DNA from: HKCCE3408 sp039183205
GTDB taxonomy: Bacteria; Pseudomonadota; Alphaproteobacteria; Rhodobacterales; Rhodobacteraceae
Direction of reading: 5' to 3'
Assembly: GCA_039183205.1 (NCBI GenBank)
Contig: JBCDBR010000016.1
Coordinates: forward strand, 16,815-80,814
Length of the DNA stretch: 64,000 bases
Shown here: piece after piece, positions 53,644 through 62,454 of the stretch
How positions within the stretch are numbered: the stretch's first letter is position 1
Layout of the letters: each line of letters opens with the position of its first letter
Made by a program: the position numbers and the translations under genes
The notes under the pieces: model-generated
What the model was told of the DNA's origin: nothing
The model's input: only the letters and a program-made list of their open reading frames with translations
Databases searched by the model: none

Positions 53644-55014
53644 ATGAACGCGGCTTGGACAAAATCGGATTGGCGCGCAAAACCGCGGGTGCAAATGCCC
53701 GATTATGGGGATGCGGCGGCCTTGACGTCGACCGAGGCGAAATTGACCCAATTTCCGCCTTTGGTCTTTGCCGGTGAGGCCCGGCGCCTGAAGGCTGAAT
53801 TGGCCGATGTCGCAGAGGGTAAGCGGTTCTTGTTGCAGGGCGGGGATTGTGCCGAGAGCTTTGCCGAGTTTTCCGCCGACGGCATCCGCGACACGTTCAA
53901 AGTCATGCTGCAAATGGCGATGGTGCTGACCTATGGCGCCAAAATGCCGGTTGTCAAAGTCGGACGTATGGCCGGTCAATTTGCAAAACCGCGCAGTGCC
54001 GCCACCGAAACCAAAGATGGCGTCGAACTGCCTAGCTATCGCGGCGATATCATCAATGAATTGGCCTTCACGCCAGAGGCGCGTAGGTCAGATCCAGATC
54101 GAATGTTGCAGGCCTATACCCAGGCCGCAGCGACATTGAACCTGTTGCGCGCGTTTTCGACCGGCGGATTTGCCGACATTCACCGTGTCCATGCCTGGAC
54201 GCTGGGGTTCGCCCAAGGCTCAGGGACGGAGCGATATCGGGACATGGCCACGCGGATCCAGGACGCGTTGGATTTCATGACCGCGGCGGGTCTGGCCGGA
54301 GAAACGAACCACGAGCTTCATGTCGTGGACGTCTATACCAGCCACGAAGCCTTGCTGTTGGAATACGAAGAGGCGCTGTGCCGTCTCGATTCGACCTCCG
54401 GAAAATGGCTCGCCGGGTCTGGCCACATGATCTGGATCGGCGACCGCACGCGGCAACCGGATGGTGCGCATGTCGAGTTCTGTAAGGGCGTGCAAAACCC
54501 GATCGGGTTAAAATGCGGGCCATCGATGGAGGCTGAGGACCTCAAACGCCTCGTGGCGCAGTTGAACCCTGAAAACGAGGCGGGGCGTCTGACATTGATT
54601 TCCCGGTTTGGTGCGGGCCAAGTGGAGGCGCACCTACCGCGCTTGATCGAAACGGTCCGTGCAGAAGGTGCAAATGTCGTTTGGGTCTGTGATCCGATGC
54701 ATGGCAACACGATAAAATCGAATACCGGGTACAAAACGCGGCCGTTCAACCGGGTTCTCGAAGAAGTTCAGGAATTTTTCGCCATCCATCGTGGGCAAGG
54801 CACGGTGCCGGGCGGTGTGCATTTTGAGATGACCGGGCGGGATGTGACCGAATGTACCGGCGGTGTGCGCGCGGTGACCGAAGAGGACCTGTCGTCGCGC
54901 TATCACACGGCCTGCGATCCTCGGTTAAATGCAAGCCAAGCGCTGGAACTGGCCTTCTTGGTCGCTGAAGAGCTATCGGCGGTGCGCGAAGCGCGGCACG
55001 TGGCGGCGAGCTAA
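53644..55014 (+). CDS. aroG: 3-deoxy-7-phosphoheptulonate synthase, class II
   Basis: Entry enzyme of the shikimate pathway (PEP plus erythrose 4-phosphate). The 456-aa product is the plant-like class II type: LLQGGDCAESFAEF, KVGRMAGQFAKPRS, ISRFGAGQVEAHLP, CDPMHGNT and HFEMTGRDVTECTGG. AAGGAGA selects the ATG at 53644. Feedback-sensing appendages are not obvious. The 170-bp leader has only a short hairpin and no attenuator peptide. It has its own terminator. Confidence 0.96.
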   Translation: MNAAWTKSDWRAKPRVQMPDYGDAAALTSTEAKLTQFPPLVFAGEARRLKAELADVAEGKRFLLQGGDCAESFAEFSADGIRDTFKVMLQMAMVLTYGAKMPVVKVGRMAGQFAKPRSAATETKDGVELPSYRGDIINELAFTPEARRSDPDRMLQAYTQAAATLNLLRAFSTGGFADIHRVHAWTLGFAQGSGTERYRDMATRIQDALDFMTAAGLAGETNHELHVVDVYTSHEALLLEYEEALCRLDSTSGKWLAGSGHMIWIGDRTRQPDGAHVEFCKGVQNPIGLKCGPSMEAEDLKRLVAQLNPENEAGRLTLISRFGAGQVEAHLPRLIETVRAEGANVVWVCDPMHGNTIKSNTGYKTRPFNRVLEEVQEFFAIHRGQGTVPGGVHFEMTGRDVTECTGGVRAVTEEDLSSRYHTACDPRLNASQALELAFLVAEELSAVREARHVAAS

Positions 55015-55036
55015 GGCGCCGGCCTTGACGCTTGGG

Positions 55037-55067
55037 CGGCCAGAGCGTTGGAGATCTGGCCGTTTTT
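55037..55067 (+). terminator. Rho-independent terminator of aroG
   Basis: CGGCCAGA (55037-55044), a 10-nt loop, TCTGGCCG (55055-55062), then TTTTT. Perfect 8-bp stem, 22 bp after the aroG stop. Confidence 0.85.
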
Positions 55068-55153
55068 GCCGCGCAGTGTTTCCGATGGCGGCCGGTTTTT
55101 TTACCGAATGTTATTCGATCCGGCGAGATTTGGGCGCTGCGGCGGCGCTTCAG

Positions 55154-55849
55154 TTAAGATTTGCCGCCCTGAAGGACGCGTAGTTTTGGCTTGCCAACCT
55201 GGCGCTCTGGCGCCTGGGCGGGCAGCAAAAATTCTGACATATCCTCCGCCATGCCGGCCGGTTGTAGATCGCGCCGGCTGTCAAAGGCCGACACGCCCCG
55301 TTCCAGCGGTGTGATGGCAAAGCCCCGGGTGGCAAAGCGGGTCGGCGGATCAATTGCCGGGCCATCGGTGACAAAGATGCCCAAGGCCCGGTTCACCTCG
55401 ACGCCCTTGGCCCCATGGGTCGATAGTGGCAAGAGCACCAAACGTGCGCGCATCGCGCCGGCACGGCCCTTGTCCGCGCGCAAGTCGGCCTCAAGAAGTG
55501 CAGGCTTTTCAAATACCTGTTCGACTTTTTCCATGAAGCGTTGGCGGTAGGGCACATCGCAAAGCGCGCGGACCGGCATGCCACGGGCCTCCATCCCCAA
55601 CACATCGTTGAGATGCATGCCCGACAGCCGAAAGCGCACCGAACCCGGCCGCGTCCGATCCAAGATGAACGAATAGGACAGCGCGTTTTGGATCTCTCGT
55701 GGGTCGATCTCTTCGCGCTGCGGAACCAATCGACCGGCGCGCAGGCTATCCCAATAGCGCGTCACCAATGTGATCGTCGGATGGCCCATTTCGACGTCCT
55801 TAGATTTCAGCGCAACCACGTTACCTAGGTTAAGATCAGTATCGTTCAT
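55154..55849 (-). CDS. PAS domain-containing protein (PAS_5 type)
   Basis: A 231-aa cytoplasmic protein of the alphaproteobacterial PAS family: WDSLRAGRLVPQREEIDPRE and ALSYSFILDRTRPGSVRFRLSG (two segments) followed by GMHLNDVLGMEARGMPVRAL. No output domain is attached, and the C-terminal part is disordered-looking. Members are widespread in Rhodobacteraceae without assigned function. GGAG seven bases upstream supports the start. A near-CtrA motif lies about 50 bp upstream. Confidence 0.8.
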   Translation of the reverse strand: MNDTDLNLGNVVALKSKDVEMGHPTITLVTRYWDSLRAGRLVPQREEIDPREIQNALSYSFILDRTRPGSVRFRLSGMHLNDVLGMEARGMPVRALCDVPYRQRFMEKVEQVFEKPALLEADLRADKGRAGAMRARLVLLPLSTHGAKGVEVNRALGIFVTDGPAIDPPTRFATRGFAITPLERGVSAFDSRRDLQPAGMAEDMSEFLLPAQAPERQVGKPKLRVLQGGKS

Positions 55850-55896
55850 TCACATGCTCCACCAATCCAGGGCATTGGCGTTGCACTTAACGTCGA

Positions 55897-55911
55897 TAAA
55901 TGACGGGTTAA
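55897..55911. promoter_or_regulatory. Near-CtrA motif TAAA-N7-TTAA
   Basis: TAAA (55897-55900) and TTAA (55908-55911) differ from the CtrA consensus TTAA-N7-TTAA at one base; another TTAA occurs at 55888-55891. The site is in the divergent region between the PAS gene and yicC. A match of this quality can arise by chance in AT-rich intergenic DNA. Confidence 0.25.
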
Positions 55912-55983
55912 CGCTAGCCGCAAAATCGTTACGGTTATCTTAATACCGCAGATCAAGCGAAAATTAGAGGGGCTTATTCATAA

Positions 55984-56868
55984 ATGGTTAACTCAATGAC
56001 CGGCTTTGCCTCTGCCGAGGGCGCCGATCAAGACATCGCCTGGACGTGGGATATTCGCAGCGTCAACGCGCGCGGATTGGACCTGCGGTTCCGGCTGCCG
56101 GATCGTGCGCAAAACCTGGAGGCGGATCTGCGCAAGCGCATTGCCGCTGTGGCACGCCGAGGATCGGTCCAAGTCGCTTTGCGGCTGAAATCGGCGGTCG
56201 CCAGCGGACAGGCCGCGCTGGACCCCGCGGCTCTTGAAGCGACGGTCGCCGCGATCCAGTCCGCCGCCGATGCGCTGAACGGAAAAGGACTGGCCGTGGC
56301 CCCGGTTGATCCCGCACGGCTATTGGGCCTACCTGGCCTGGCGTCTGAGACTGAGGCGGCGGCATTTCCTGCCGCGGCGATCATGTCCGGCTTTGACACA
56401 GCGCTTGCGGATTTCGGCACGATGCGCGCGACCGAAGGTGCGGCGCTGGCCAATGTGGTCGCTTCGCAGATCGCGGCGATCGACACACTTGTTGACACCG
56501 CCCGGGACCGGGCGGGCTGCCGTGATGCGGAGGTGACGGAGCGGTATCGGACGCAAGTTGCACGTCTGATCGAAGATGCCGGCCACGTCGTCGATCCCGA
56601 CCGGATGAGCCATGATCTCGCGGCTTTGATCGTCAAAGGCGATATTGCAGAAGAACTCGACCGGCTCGGCGCCCATATCGATGCCGCGCGCGCGCTTTTG
56701 ACCGCCGATGGCCCGATTGGACGGAAATTCGACTTTCTCATGCAAGAATTCAACCGAGAGGCCAACACGCTCTGTGCGAAATCCGCCGATTCCGAACTCA
56801 CCCAAGCCGGTCTTGACCTCAAAGTGGTGATTGATCAGATGCGCGAGCAGATTCAGAATTTGGAATGA
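55984..56868 (+). CDS. yicC: YicC family endoribonuclease-like protein
   Basis: A 294-aa cytosolic protein starting NSMTGFASAEG, with IRSVNARGLDLRFRLPD in the N-terminal domain and the C-terminal DUF1732 segment KFDFLMQEFNREANTLCAKS followed by VVIDQMREQIQNLE. E. coli YicC is reported to be an endoribonuclease affecting the small RNA RyhB. The gene sits immediately upstream of gmk, as in many proteobacteria. Confidence 0.93.
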   Translation: MVNSMTGFASAEGADQDIAWTWDIRSVNARGLDLRFRLPDRAQNLEADLRKRIAAVARRGSVQVALRLKSAVASGQAALDPAALEATVAAIQSAADALNGKGLAVAPVDPARLLGLPGLASETEAAAFPAAAIMSGFDTALADFGTMRATEGAALANVVASQIAAIDTLVDTARDRAGCRDAEVTERYRTQVARLIEDAGHVVDPDRMSHDLAALIVKGDIAEELDRLGAHIDAARALLTADGPIGRKFDFLMQEFNREANTLCAKSADSELTQAGLDLKVVIDQMREQIQNLE

Positions 56869-56872
56869 TTGG

Positions 56873-57526
56873 ATGGAAGACCAGCGCCGCGGGCTCTTGA
56901 TCATATTATCCTCCCCCTCAGGGGCTGGAAAATCCACGCTGGCGCGGCGGCTGATGGCGTGGGACGAGACGCTGCGATTTTCGGTCAGTGCGACGACGCG
57001 CCCCGCGCGACCGGGTGAGGTTGAGGGGCAGCACTACCATTTCATCGATGAGGCCGCATTCCGGTCACTGGTGACACACGGCGAGATGCTGGAGCATGCC
57101 CATGTGTTTGGCCATTTCTACGGCTCGCCCTTGGCGCCGGTCAGTGCCGCTATCGATGCCGGGCGGGATGTCCTGTTCGACATTGATTGGCAGGGCGCAC
57201 AGCAAATTCAAAAGAGCGCGCTGTCAGCGCATGTCCTTTCGATTTTCATCCTGCCGCCATCCATCGCCGAATTGCGCCGCCGCTTGACCGCACGCGGCCA
57301 AGACGCGGCCGATGTGATCGCCAAGCGCATGCGACGGTCATGGGATGAGATCAGCCATTGGGACGGCTACGACTACGTCTTGATTAACGAGGACTTGGAT
57401 GCGACCGAAGAGCGGCTGAAAACAATTGTGTCGGCAGAACGTATGAAGGCCAGTCAGCAACCCGGTTTGATGCCCCATGTGCGGCGGTTGCAGGCTGAAT
57501 TTCAGGGGGCCAACGATGATTTATGA
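56873..57526 (+). CDS. gmk: Guanylate kinase
   Basis: Phosphorylates GMP to GDP. The 217-aa protein has the P-loop SSPSGAGKSTLARRL, the GMP-binding SVSATTRPARPGEVEG and YHFID, and DVLFDIDWQGAQQI. The ATG at 56873 lies four bases past the yicC stop. Its end overlaps the carbonic anhydrase gene by 11 bp. Confidence 0.96.
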   Translation: MEDQRRGLLIILSSPSGAGKSTLARRLMAWDETLRFSVSATTRPARPGEVEGQHYHFIDEAAFRSLVTHGEMLEHAHVFGHFYGSPLAPVSAAIDAGRDVLFDIDWQGAQQIQKSALSAHVLSIFILPPSIAELRRRLTARGQDAADVIAKRMRRSWDEISHWDGYDYVLINEDLDATEERLKTIVSAERMKASQQPGLMPHVRRLQAEFQGANDDL

Positions 57527-58040
57527 GCTGGATGGCGTCAGGCCCGATATCGCCGACGATGCCTGGGTTGCCCCTGATGCCAATGTCATCGGACAGGTGC
57601 GCCTTGCGCCAAAGTCGAGCGTCTGGTTCGGCGCGACGCTGCGCGGGGACACCGAATGGATCGAGGTCGGGACAGGATCGAACATTCAAGAAAATGCGGT
57701 GTTGCACACCGATCCAGGCTTTCCGCTGGTTGTGGGCGCCGATTGCACCATCGGCCACAAAGCGATGCTTCATGGCTGCACAATTGGCGCGGGCAGCTTG
57801 ATCGGGATGGGTGCCACGATCCTCAACGGCGCCGTTATCGGCGCGGGCTGTCTGATTGGCGCCTGCGCCTTGATCACAGAAGGCAAAGAGATCCCGCCAG
57901 GCACGATGGTGATGGGTGCGCCGGGTAAGGTTGTGCGACCGCTTGATGCCGAGCGTCGAAACGCATTGGTCAAGTCAGCGGCGCATTACCGCCAACGTGC
58001 CGCGCTTTTTGCATCACGGTTGCGCCCGCTTCCGCATTAA
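57516..58040 (+). CDS. Gamma carbonic anhydrase family protein
   Basis: A 174-aa left-handed beta-helix protein with hexapeptide repeats. Three histidines that bind metal in gamma carbonic anhydrases are present in ENAVLHTDPGF, CTIGHKAMLHGC (two His). The family also includes YrdA/CaiE-type proteins without proven anhydrase activity. AGGGGGCC precedes the ATG at 57516, which overlaps gmk. Its stop interleaves with that of convergent chpT. Confidence 0.9.
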   Translation: MIYELDGVRPDIADDAWVAPDANVIGQVRLAPKSSVWFGATLRGDTEWIEVGTGSNIQENAVLHTDPGFPLVVGADCTIGHKAMLHGCTIGAGSLIGMGATILNGAVIGAGCLIGACALITEGKEIPPGTMVMGAPGKVVRPLDAERRNALVKSAAHYRQRAALFASRLRPLPH

Positions 58041-58651
58041 GCGGTGAGCATCAAGCTCGTTTCGGCAATATCAGCGCGCACGACGCGGTCTTGGCGCAAT
58101 GCTTCTTGTGCCATCAGCATGAACTGGACCTCTGACGGGGCCAAGTTGCGCACCGCCACGCCGGTCCGCAGCATCGACCACAGATCCGGATCGGCGTTGA
58201 CCCGTTTGCTGACCGCATCAAGACGGAACGTACCCGCGGTCTCAGTGACCGTGATATCGCCACCAAGCGGCAGCGCGTGTTCGGCGCAAGACAGCATCAG
58301 CAGCGCGATTTTGGCGTCGCTGCGCGGCATGTCGCCGGACGGGCCCCAGGTGACACTCAATCGACCGCCATGTCCATAAAGGCCGTCGACGATTTCGTGG
58401 ATGTCCCGCTGGCTTACACGACTGTCTACGCTGGCTTGACCGAAAGCGACCCGGAAAAATCGGATACGGGCCTGCGCGTCGCGCACCGCATCTTCGATCA
58501 ATGACACCTCGGGTCCGGATGATCCCGGCATCATCGCCAACAGCTCAACGCCATTGCCGATCGCACCAAGGGGATTTACTAAGTCGTGACACAGCCGCGA
58601 GCCGACCAGAGCGGTCAAGTCATTCGTGGCGCGTATCGTGTGATCGTCCAT
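58037..58651 (-). CDS. chpT: Histidine phosphotransferase ChpT family protein
   Basis: Relays phosphate from the hybrid kinase CckA to the cell-cycle regulator CtrA and to CpdR in alphaproteobacteria. The 204-aa protein has the phospho-accepting His (about H22) in GSRLCHDLVNPLGAIGNGVE, a DHp-like helical region, and a degenerate ATPase-like C-terminal domain. The ATG at 58651 is the only one that keeps the His motif intact. The divergent DUF3553 gene starts only 17 bp away. Confidence 0.88.
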   Translation of the reverse strand: MDDHTIRATNDLTALVGSRLCHDLVNPLGAIGNGVELLAMMPGSSGPEVSLIEDAVRDAQARIRFFRVAFGQASVDSRVSQRDIHEIVDGLYGHGGRLSVTWGPSGDMPRSDAKIALLMLSCAEHALPLGGDITVTETAGTFRLDAVSKRVNADPDLWSMLRTGVAVRNLAPSEVQFMLMAQEALRQDRVVRADIAETSLMLTA

Positions 58652-58668
58652 AATCTTTAGGTCCTGCA

Positions 58669-58866
58669 ATGTCCCGTGAGCCGAATTTGATTGGCATGAA
58701 TGATATGCTGCAGCCGGGCATGTTCGTGCGCCATCCCGACCGGCCTGACTGGGGCGTAGGCCAAGTGCAATCGAACATTGCCGGTCGCGTTACAGTGAAC
58801 TTTGAGCATCAAGGTAAGGTCGTCATTGATGGTGCGCGGGTCGCGCTAGACCCCGAATGGGACTAA
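58669..58866 (+). CDS. DUF3553 domain protein
   Basis: A 65-aa protein consisting of one small domain: PGMFVRHPDRPDWGVGQVQS followed by GRVTVNFEHQGKVVIDG. This fold resembles short beta-barrel modules attached to UvrD-type helicases and CarD-like proteins, which suggests protein or nucleic acid binding, but free-standing members are uncharacterised. Position beside chpT is suggestive of a shared regulon. Confidence 0.82.
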   Translation: MSREPNLIGMNDMLQPGMFVRHPDRPDWGVGQVQSNIAGRVTVNFEHQGKVVIDGARVALDPEWD

Positions 58867-58892
58867 CGACTGAAAGCGTAGCGAGCATTTGG

Positions 58893-58907
58893 TTAACAGA
58901 ATACTAA
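58893..58907. promoter_or_regulatory. Near-CtrA motif TTAA-N7-CTAA
   Basis: TTAA (58893-58896) and CTAA (58904-58907), one base off the CtrA consensus, in the 180-bp gap before the acyltransferase gene. Low information content; reported because chpT is next door. Confidence 0.25.
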
Positions 58908-59046
58908 TTGACCGCTACAAATAGTGCAGGATGTCTTAATGTCGCGTGAATTGCGGGGTGTTGGCTGTCAAGATGTATGTTGGAGGGATGCGCGTTTGCC
59001 GTCCAATCATCAACAGATTGAGCGATCTTAAGCCCTTGGTGAAGCC

Positions 59047-59880
59047 ATGGTGACTTGGTATGGGACGGATCCGCCGCCCGCTTCGGCACGGATTTCCATT
59101 GCGGGATGGATTTGCGTGGTTCTGCGCGGCCTGCCCATCGGCGCGGTTTTGTCATGCGGGTTTGTGCTGGTCACCGTTTTGCGCCCGATCGAGCGGGTCG
59201 TCTGGGGCCCCAGATGGCCGTTGACACCTTGGATATCTCAATGCGTGTGCCGCGCAATTTGCGCGGTTTTGGGGTTGAAATTGCAGACAACAGGCCGGCC
59301 AGTGGCCTTGCCGGGCGCCGTGGTGGCCAATCACGTGACTTGGTTGGATGTCTTGGTTTTAAATGCGCAAGTGCGCGGGTTTTTTGTGGCCAAAGCCGAT
59401 GTGAAGACCTGGCCGGTGATCTCAGGGCTCGCCCGCGCGGGCGGGACGGTGTTTTTTGACCGCAGCGCGAAGGCGGCGCGGCGCGAGACAGAGGCGCTGG
59501 CCGAACGGGTGCGTGCGGGCCACCGGCTGGTCATCTTTCCCGAAGGCACAAGCAGCGATGGCCGCCGCGTTTTGCGTTTTAAATCAACGGTATTCGAAGC
59601 GTTTTTCGCGGACGGCGTGCCGCCGGGCCTACATATTCAACCGGTCACGCTTTTTTACGAAGCGCCGCAGGGTCGAGACAGCAGGTTTTACGGCTGGTGG
59701 GGCCGGATGGGACTTACAGCCAGCATGCTCGCGGTCTTAGCGCAAATGCCGCAAGGTGCCGTTCAGATCCTGTGGCACGAGCCGGTGGCGGTGGCCGGGC
59801 AAGACCGCAAATCACTTGCCTTGAGCTGCCAAAGCGCTGTCGAGGATGGTTTTACCACAGCGGCGCACAAAGCGTCTTGA
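59047..59880 (+). CDS. PlsC-type 1-acylglycerol-3-phosphate acyltransferase
   Basis: A 277-aa membrane-associated acyltransferase with a hydrophobic N-terminal helix (about residues 18-45), catalytic NHVTWLD (about 95-101), and the FPEGTSSDGRRVLRFKS motif. It may make phosphatidate (PlsC) or ornithine lipid (OlsA); the sequence does not separate them by eye, and no olsB is adjacent. Its last 29 bp overlap the end of the convergent ThiE-like gene. Confidence 0.9.
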   Translation: MVTWYGTDPPPASARISIAGWICVVLRGLPIGAVLSCGFVLVTVLRPIERVVWGPRWPLTPWISQCVCRAICAVLGLKLQTTGRPVALPGAVVANHVTWLDVLVLNAQVRGFFVAKADVKTWPVISGLARAGGTVFFDRSAKAARRETEALAERVRAGHRLVIFPEGTSSDGRRVLRFKSTVFEAFFADGVPPGLHIQPVTLFYEAPQGRDSRFYGWWGRMGLTASMLAVLAQMPQGAVQILWHEPVAVAGQDRKSLALSCQSAVEDGFTTAAHKAS

Positions 59881-60469
59881 GTGCCGATAGCGGATCATCC
59901 TGCCCCCAAATCTCGGGGCCTATGCCAAAGAAATCGACATAAGGGGCAAGTTCGGCAACCAGTTCCGGGCTCAAGCCCCCTTCGGCGACGACAGGCAGTT
60001 CAATCATGTCCGACCACCACGCGAACACATCATATGGCGCAATGCGTCCGTCGCCGAGGCCGGTATCGGCCACCGGGCCGAACGCAATATAATCGGCACC
60101 GGCTTCTCCGGCGGACATGCCATCATGGCGCGAGGTGCCGCAAAAGCTGCCGATGATGGGATCGGGCCCAAAATCCTCGCGCGTGGCGCGGACCGACCGG
60201 GCGCCATCGGTCAGGTGGACGCCGTCAAGCCCCAACCGCTCCACCAATCCGACATGGCGATCGACAACCAGGGGCACATCACGGGCATGGGCGGCATCGC
60301 GCAGACGATCCGCCGCCCGCGCAATCGTGTCGGCATCGGCCACCAGGCTCAGCCGCAAACAGGCCACGGGTAGCGTATCGAGAATGTCGCTGAGCGCCGG
60401 GACAAACAGCTCTGCGTCAAAGGCTGGCGGCGTGAGGAGGTAGACTTGCGGGATTTCGGGTGCGGACAT
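59852..60469 (-). CDS. ThiE/TenI-like protein with degenerate active-site motifs
   Basis: A 205-aa TIM-barrel protein similar to thiamine phosphate synthase: YLLTPPAFD, VDRHVGLVERLGLDGVHLTD, GADYIAFGPVADTGLG and LPVVAEGGLSPELV. However the usual QLREK strand reads CLRLSL, and the phosphate-binding GPxFxTxTK motif reads GPVADTGLG, so activity as a TMP synthase is doubtful. It may be a TenI-like paralogue or an enzyme with another substrate. No other thi genes are near. Confidence 0.8.
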   Translation of the reverse strand: MSAPEIPQVYLLTPPAFDAELFVPALSDILDTLPVACLRLSLVADADTIARAADRLRDAAHARDVPLVVDRHVGLVERLGLDGVHLTDGARSVRATREDFGPDPIIGSFCGTSRHDGMSAGEAGADYIAFGPVADTGLGDGRIAPYDVFAWWSDMIELPVVAEGGLSPELVAELAPYVDFFGIGPEIWGQDDPLSALKTLCAPLW

Positions 60470-60536
60470 GGCCGCGCTGATAGCGGCCTTGCCTTATGCT
60501 TGCAATGCCAACACCCTCATGCGACCAGACCGGGCT

Positions 60537-61295
60537 ATGGCAGGACCGATTTTTATTCTGGTACGACCCCAAATGGGGGAGAATATTGGCGCATCGGCGC
60601 GCGCAATGGCCAATTTTGGGTTGGACAGAATGCGCGTCGTGGGTCCGCGCGATGGTTGGCCAAACGAACGTGCCGTTGCCATGGCCAGTGGCGCGGGCCG
60701 CATTTTAGACGATGCAGGCCTGTTCCCCGATCTTGGTGCGGCTCTTGCCGATTGCACGCATGTTTTTGCAACCACGGCCCGGCCACGTGGCGTCACCAAA
60801 GAGGTCGTGACCCCCGAAGAGGCCGCGCGCCGCGCCCAGGCCATCGAGGCCAGTGGCGGCAAAGCGGCCTTTGTGTTTGGCCCTGAACGGGCGGGGCTGG
60901 AGAACGACGATATTGTGCGCGCCAACGCCATCGTCTCGGTGCCCGTCAATCCCGATTTTCCGTCGCTGAACTTAGCGCAATGCGTGTTACTTTGTGCCTA
61001 TGAATGGCGGCGGCGCATGGACCATGTGCCCGCATCGATGCGCTGGGCCGGAACGGAACCGGCAACCGCGCAAGAGATCGAAAAGCTCGGCGACCATTTT
61101 GAGGAAAAACTGACAATGGCCGGTTTTTTCTTTCCCCAAACCAAGGCGCAAGGGATGAAGCAGAACCTGCGCAATCTCTGGTCGCGATTGGGGCTCAGCC
61201 GGGCCGAGGTGCAGACGCTCCATGGGGTCCTGCGTCAGATGGTCCGGTGGGCTGAACGCGGCGGCCCGCTTGATAGGACCGATCGCAACGGCTAG
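60537..61295 (+). CDS. trmJ: SPOUT-family tRNA/rRNA methyltransferase (TrmJ type)
   Basis: A 252-aa SAM-dependent 2'-O-methyltransferase; TrmJ modifies position 32 of tRNAs. Motifs: LVRPQMGENIGASARAMANF, AFVFGPERAGLENDDI, and the knot motif VPVNPDFPSLNLAQCVLL. The ATG at 60537 sits just before the first conserved strand; an ATG at 60519 is also possible. Divergent from the ThiE-like gene and followed by ctaA. Confidence 0.88.
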   Translation: MAGPIFILVRPQMGENIGASARAMANFGLDRMRVVGPRDGWPNERAVAMASGAGRILDDAGLFPDLGAALADCTHVFATTARPRGVTKEVVTPEEAARRAQAIEASGGKAAFVFGPERAGLENDDIVRANAIVSVPVNPDFPSLNLAQCVLLCAYEWRRRMDHVPASMRWAGTEPATAQEIEKLGDHFEEKLTMAGFFFPQTKAQGMKQNLRNLWSRLGLSRAEVQTLHGVLRQMVRWAERGGPLDRTDRNG

Positions 61296-61317
61296 GTCAC
61301 CGGGCAAGGAGACAAAT

Positions 61318-62451
61318 ATGGCCGAAAAACGCGCGATATTCGAAGAGGTATCCGACAGCCAAAGACCTGCGGCCACACCAGGCGGCATCAGCGCCGCAGA
61401 AGGGCGCGGCCGGACCGCGACACGGGTGTGGCTGGTCATCTTGTTCGTCTTGGTTGTGGGCATGATCGCAGTCGGTGGGGCGACCCGGCTGACCGATAGC
61501 GGGCTGTCCATCACCGAATGGGCTCCGATCTCGGGCGCGATCCCACCCACGCGGGAGGCTCAGTGGATGGACGAGTTCGCCCGTTACCAGCAGACCGATG
61601 AATACCGGCTGCAAAACAGCGGCATGACCATGGCCGAGTTTCAATACATCTATTGGTGGGAATGGGGTCACCGCCAGCTTGGGCGCTTTATCGGGCTTGT
61701 CTGGGCTATCGGATATCTGGGACTTTTGGCCGCACGCCGCATCCCGCGCAGCTGGCATGGACGCTTGCTCATCCCCGGCGCGCTTGGGGGTCTACAGGCG
61801 GTCGTGGGTTGGTGGATGGTCTATTCCGGCCTGGCCCCCGGCATGCTTGACGTGGCGAGCTATAGGCTTGCCATCCATTTGGGGTTGGCATTTGTCATTT
61901 TGGCGGTGCTGGCGGGCTATATCCTGCGCTTGTCTCGACCGGAGGCGGCCCTGATCCTCGCCCGCCGCGGCGGGGATCGGAAGCTTCGTGGCATGGCCAC
62001 GGGTGTCCTACATCTGAGCTTTTTGCAGATCGTCGTTGGCGCCCTGGTTGCCGGCATCGATGCCGGTCGCAGCTATATCGATTGGCCGCTTATGTCCGGC
62101 AGTTTTCTGCCGCCGCAAATGTGGGCGATTGAACCCTGGTGGCGCAATGTGTTCGAAAATAGCGGCACGGTGCAATTCCTACACCGCATGCTGGGGTATT
62201 TGCTGGTCATCTTCGGCCTCGTGGTTTGGCGGGTCTCGCGGCGCAATGGTGTGGTCTCGACACGGCGCGCCTTTGACTGGGTGGCCCTGGCGCTTTTGGC
62301 GCAGATGGCGATTGGCATATTCACCGTGCTTAACGCTGCACCCCTGCATTTGGCCTTGGTTCACCAATTTGGCGCGGTTGTTGTGATCACCCTGGTTTTG
62401 CGCGCGCGTTTTTTGGCGGCCCATCCCTTGCCGCAAACCGTGAGAGGATAG
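61318..62451 (+). CDS. ctaA: Heme A synthase (COX15/CtaA)
   Basis: Oxidises heme O to heme A for cytochrome c oxidase. The 377-aa inner-membrane protein has eight helices in two four-helix halves, with the family segments GATRLTDSGLSITEWAPISG, WWEWGHRQLGRFIG, and HRMLGYL and VHQFGAV histidines that bind heme. CAAGGAG before the ATG at 61318 fixes the start. It lies 22 bp downstream of trmJ. Confidence 0.95.
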   Translation: MAEKRAIFEEVSDSQRPAATPGGISAAEGRGRTATRVWLVILFVLVVGMIAVGGATRLTDSGLSITEWAPISGAIPPTREAQWMDEFARYQQTDEYRLQNSGMTMAEFQYIYWWEWGHRQLGRFIGLVWAIGYLGLLAARRIPRSWHGRLLIPGALGGLQAVVGWWMVYSGLAPGMLDVASYRLAIHLGLAFVILAVLAGYILRLSRPEAALILARRGGDRKLRGMATGVLHLSFLQIVVGALVAGIDAGRSYIDWPLMSGSFLPPQMWAIEPWWRNVFENSGTVQFLHRMLGYLLVIFGLVVWRVSRRNGVVSTRRAFDWVALALLAQMAIGIFTVLNAAPLHLALVHQFGAVVVITLVLRARFLAAHPLPQTVRG

Positions 62452-62454
62452 GGC

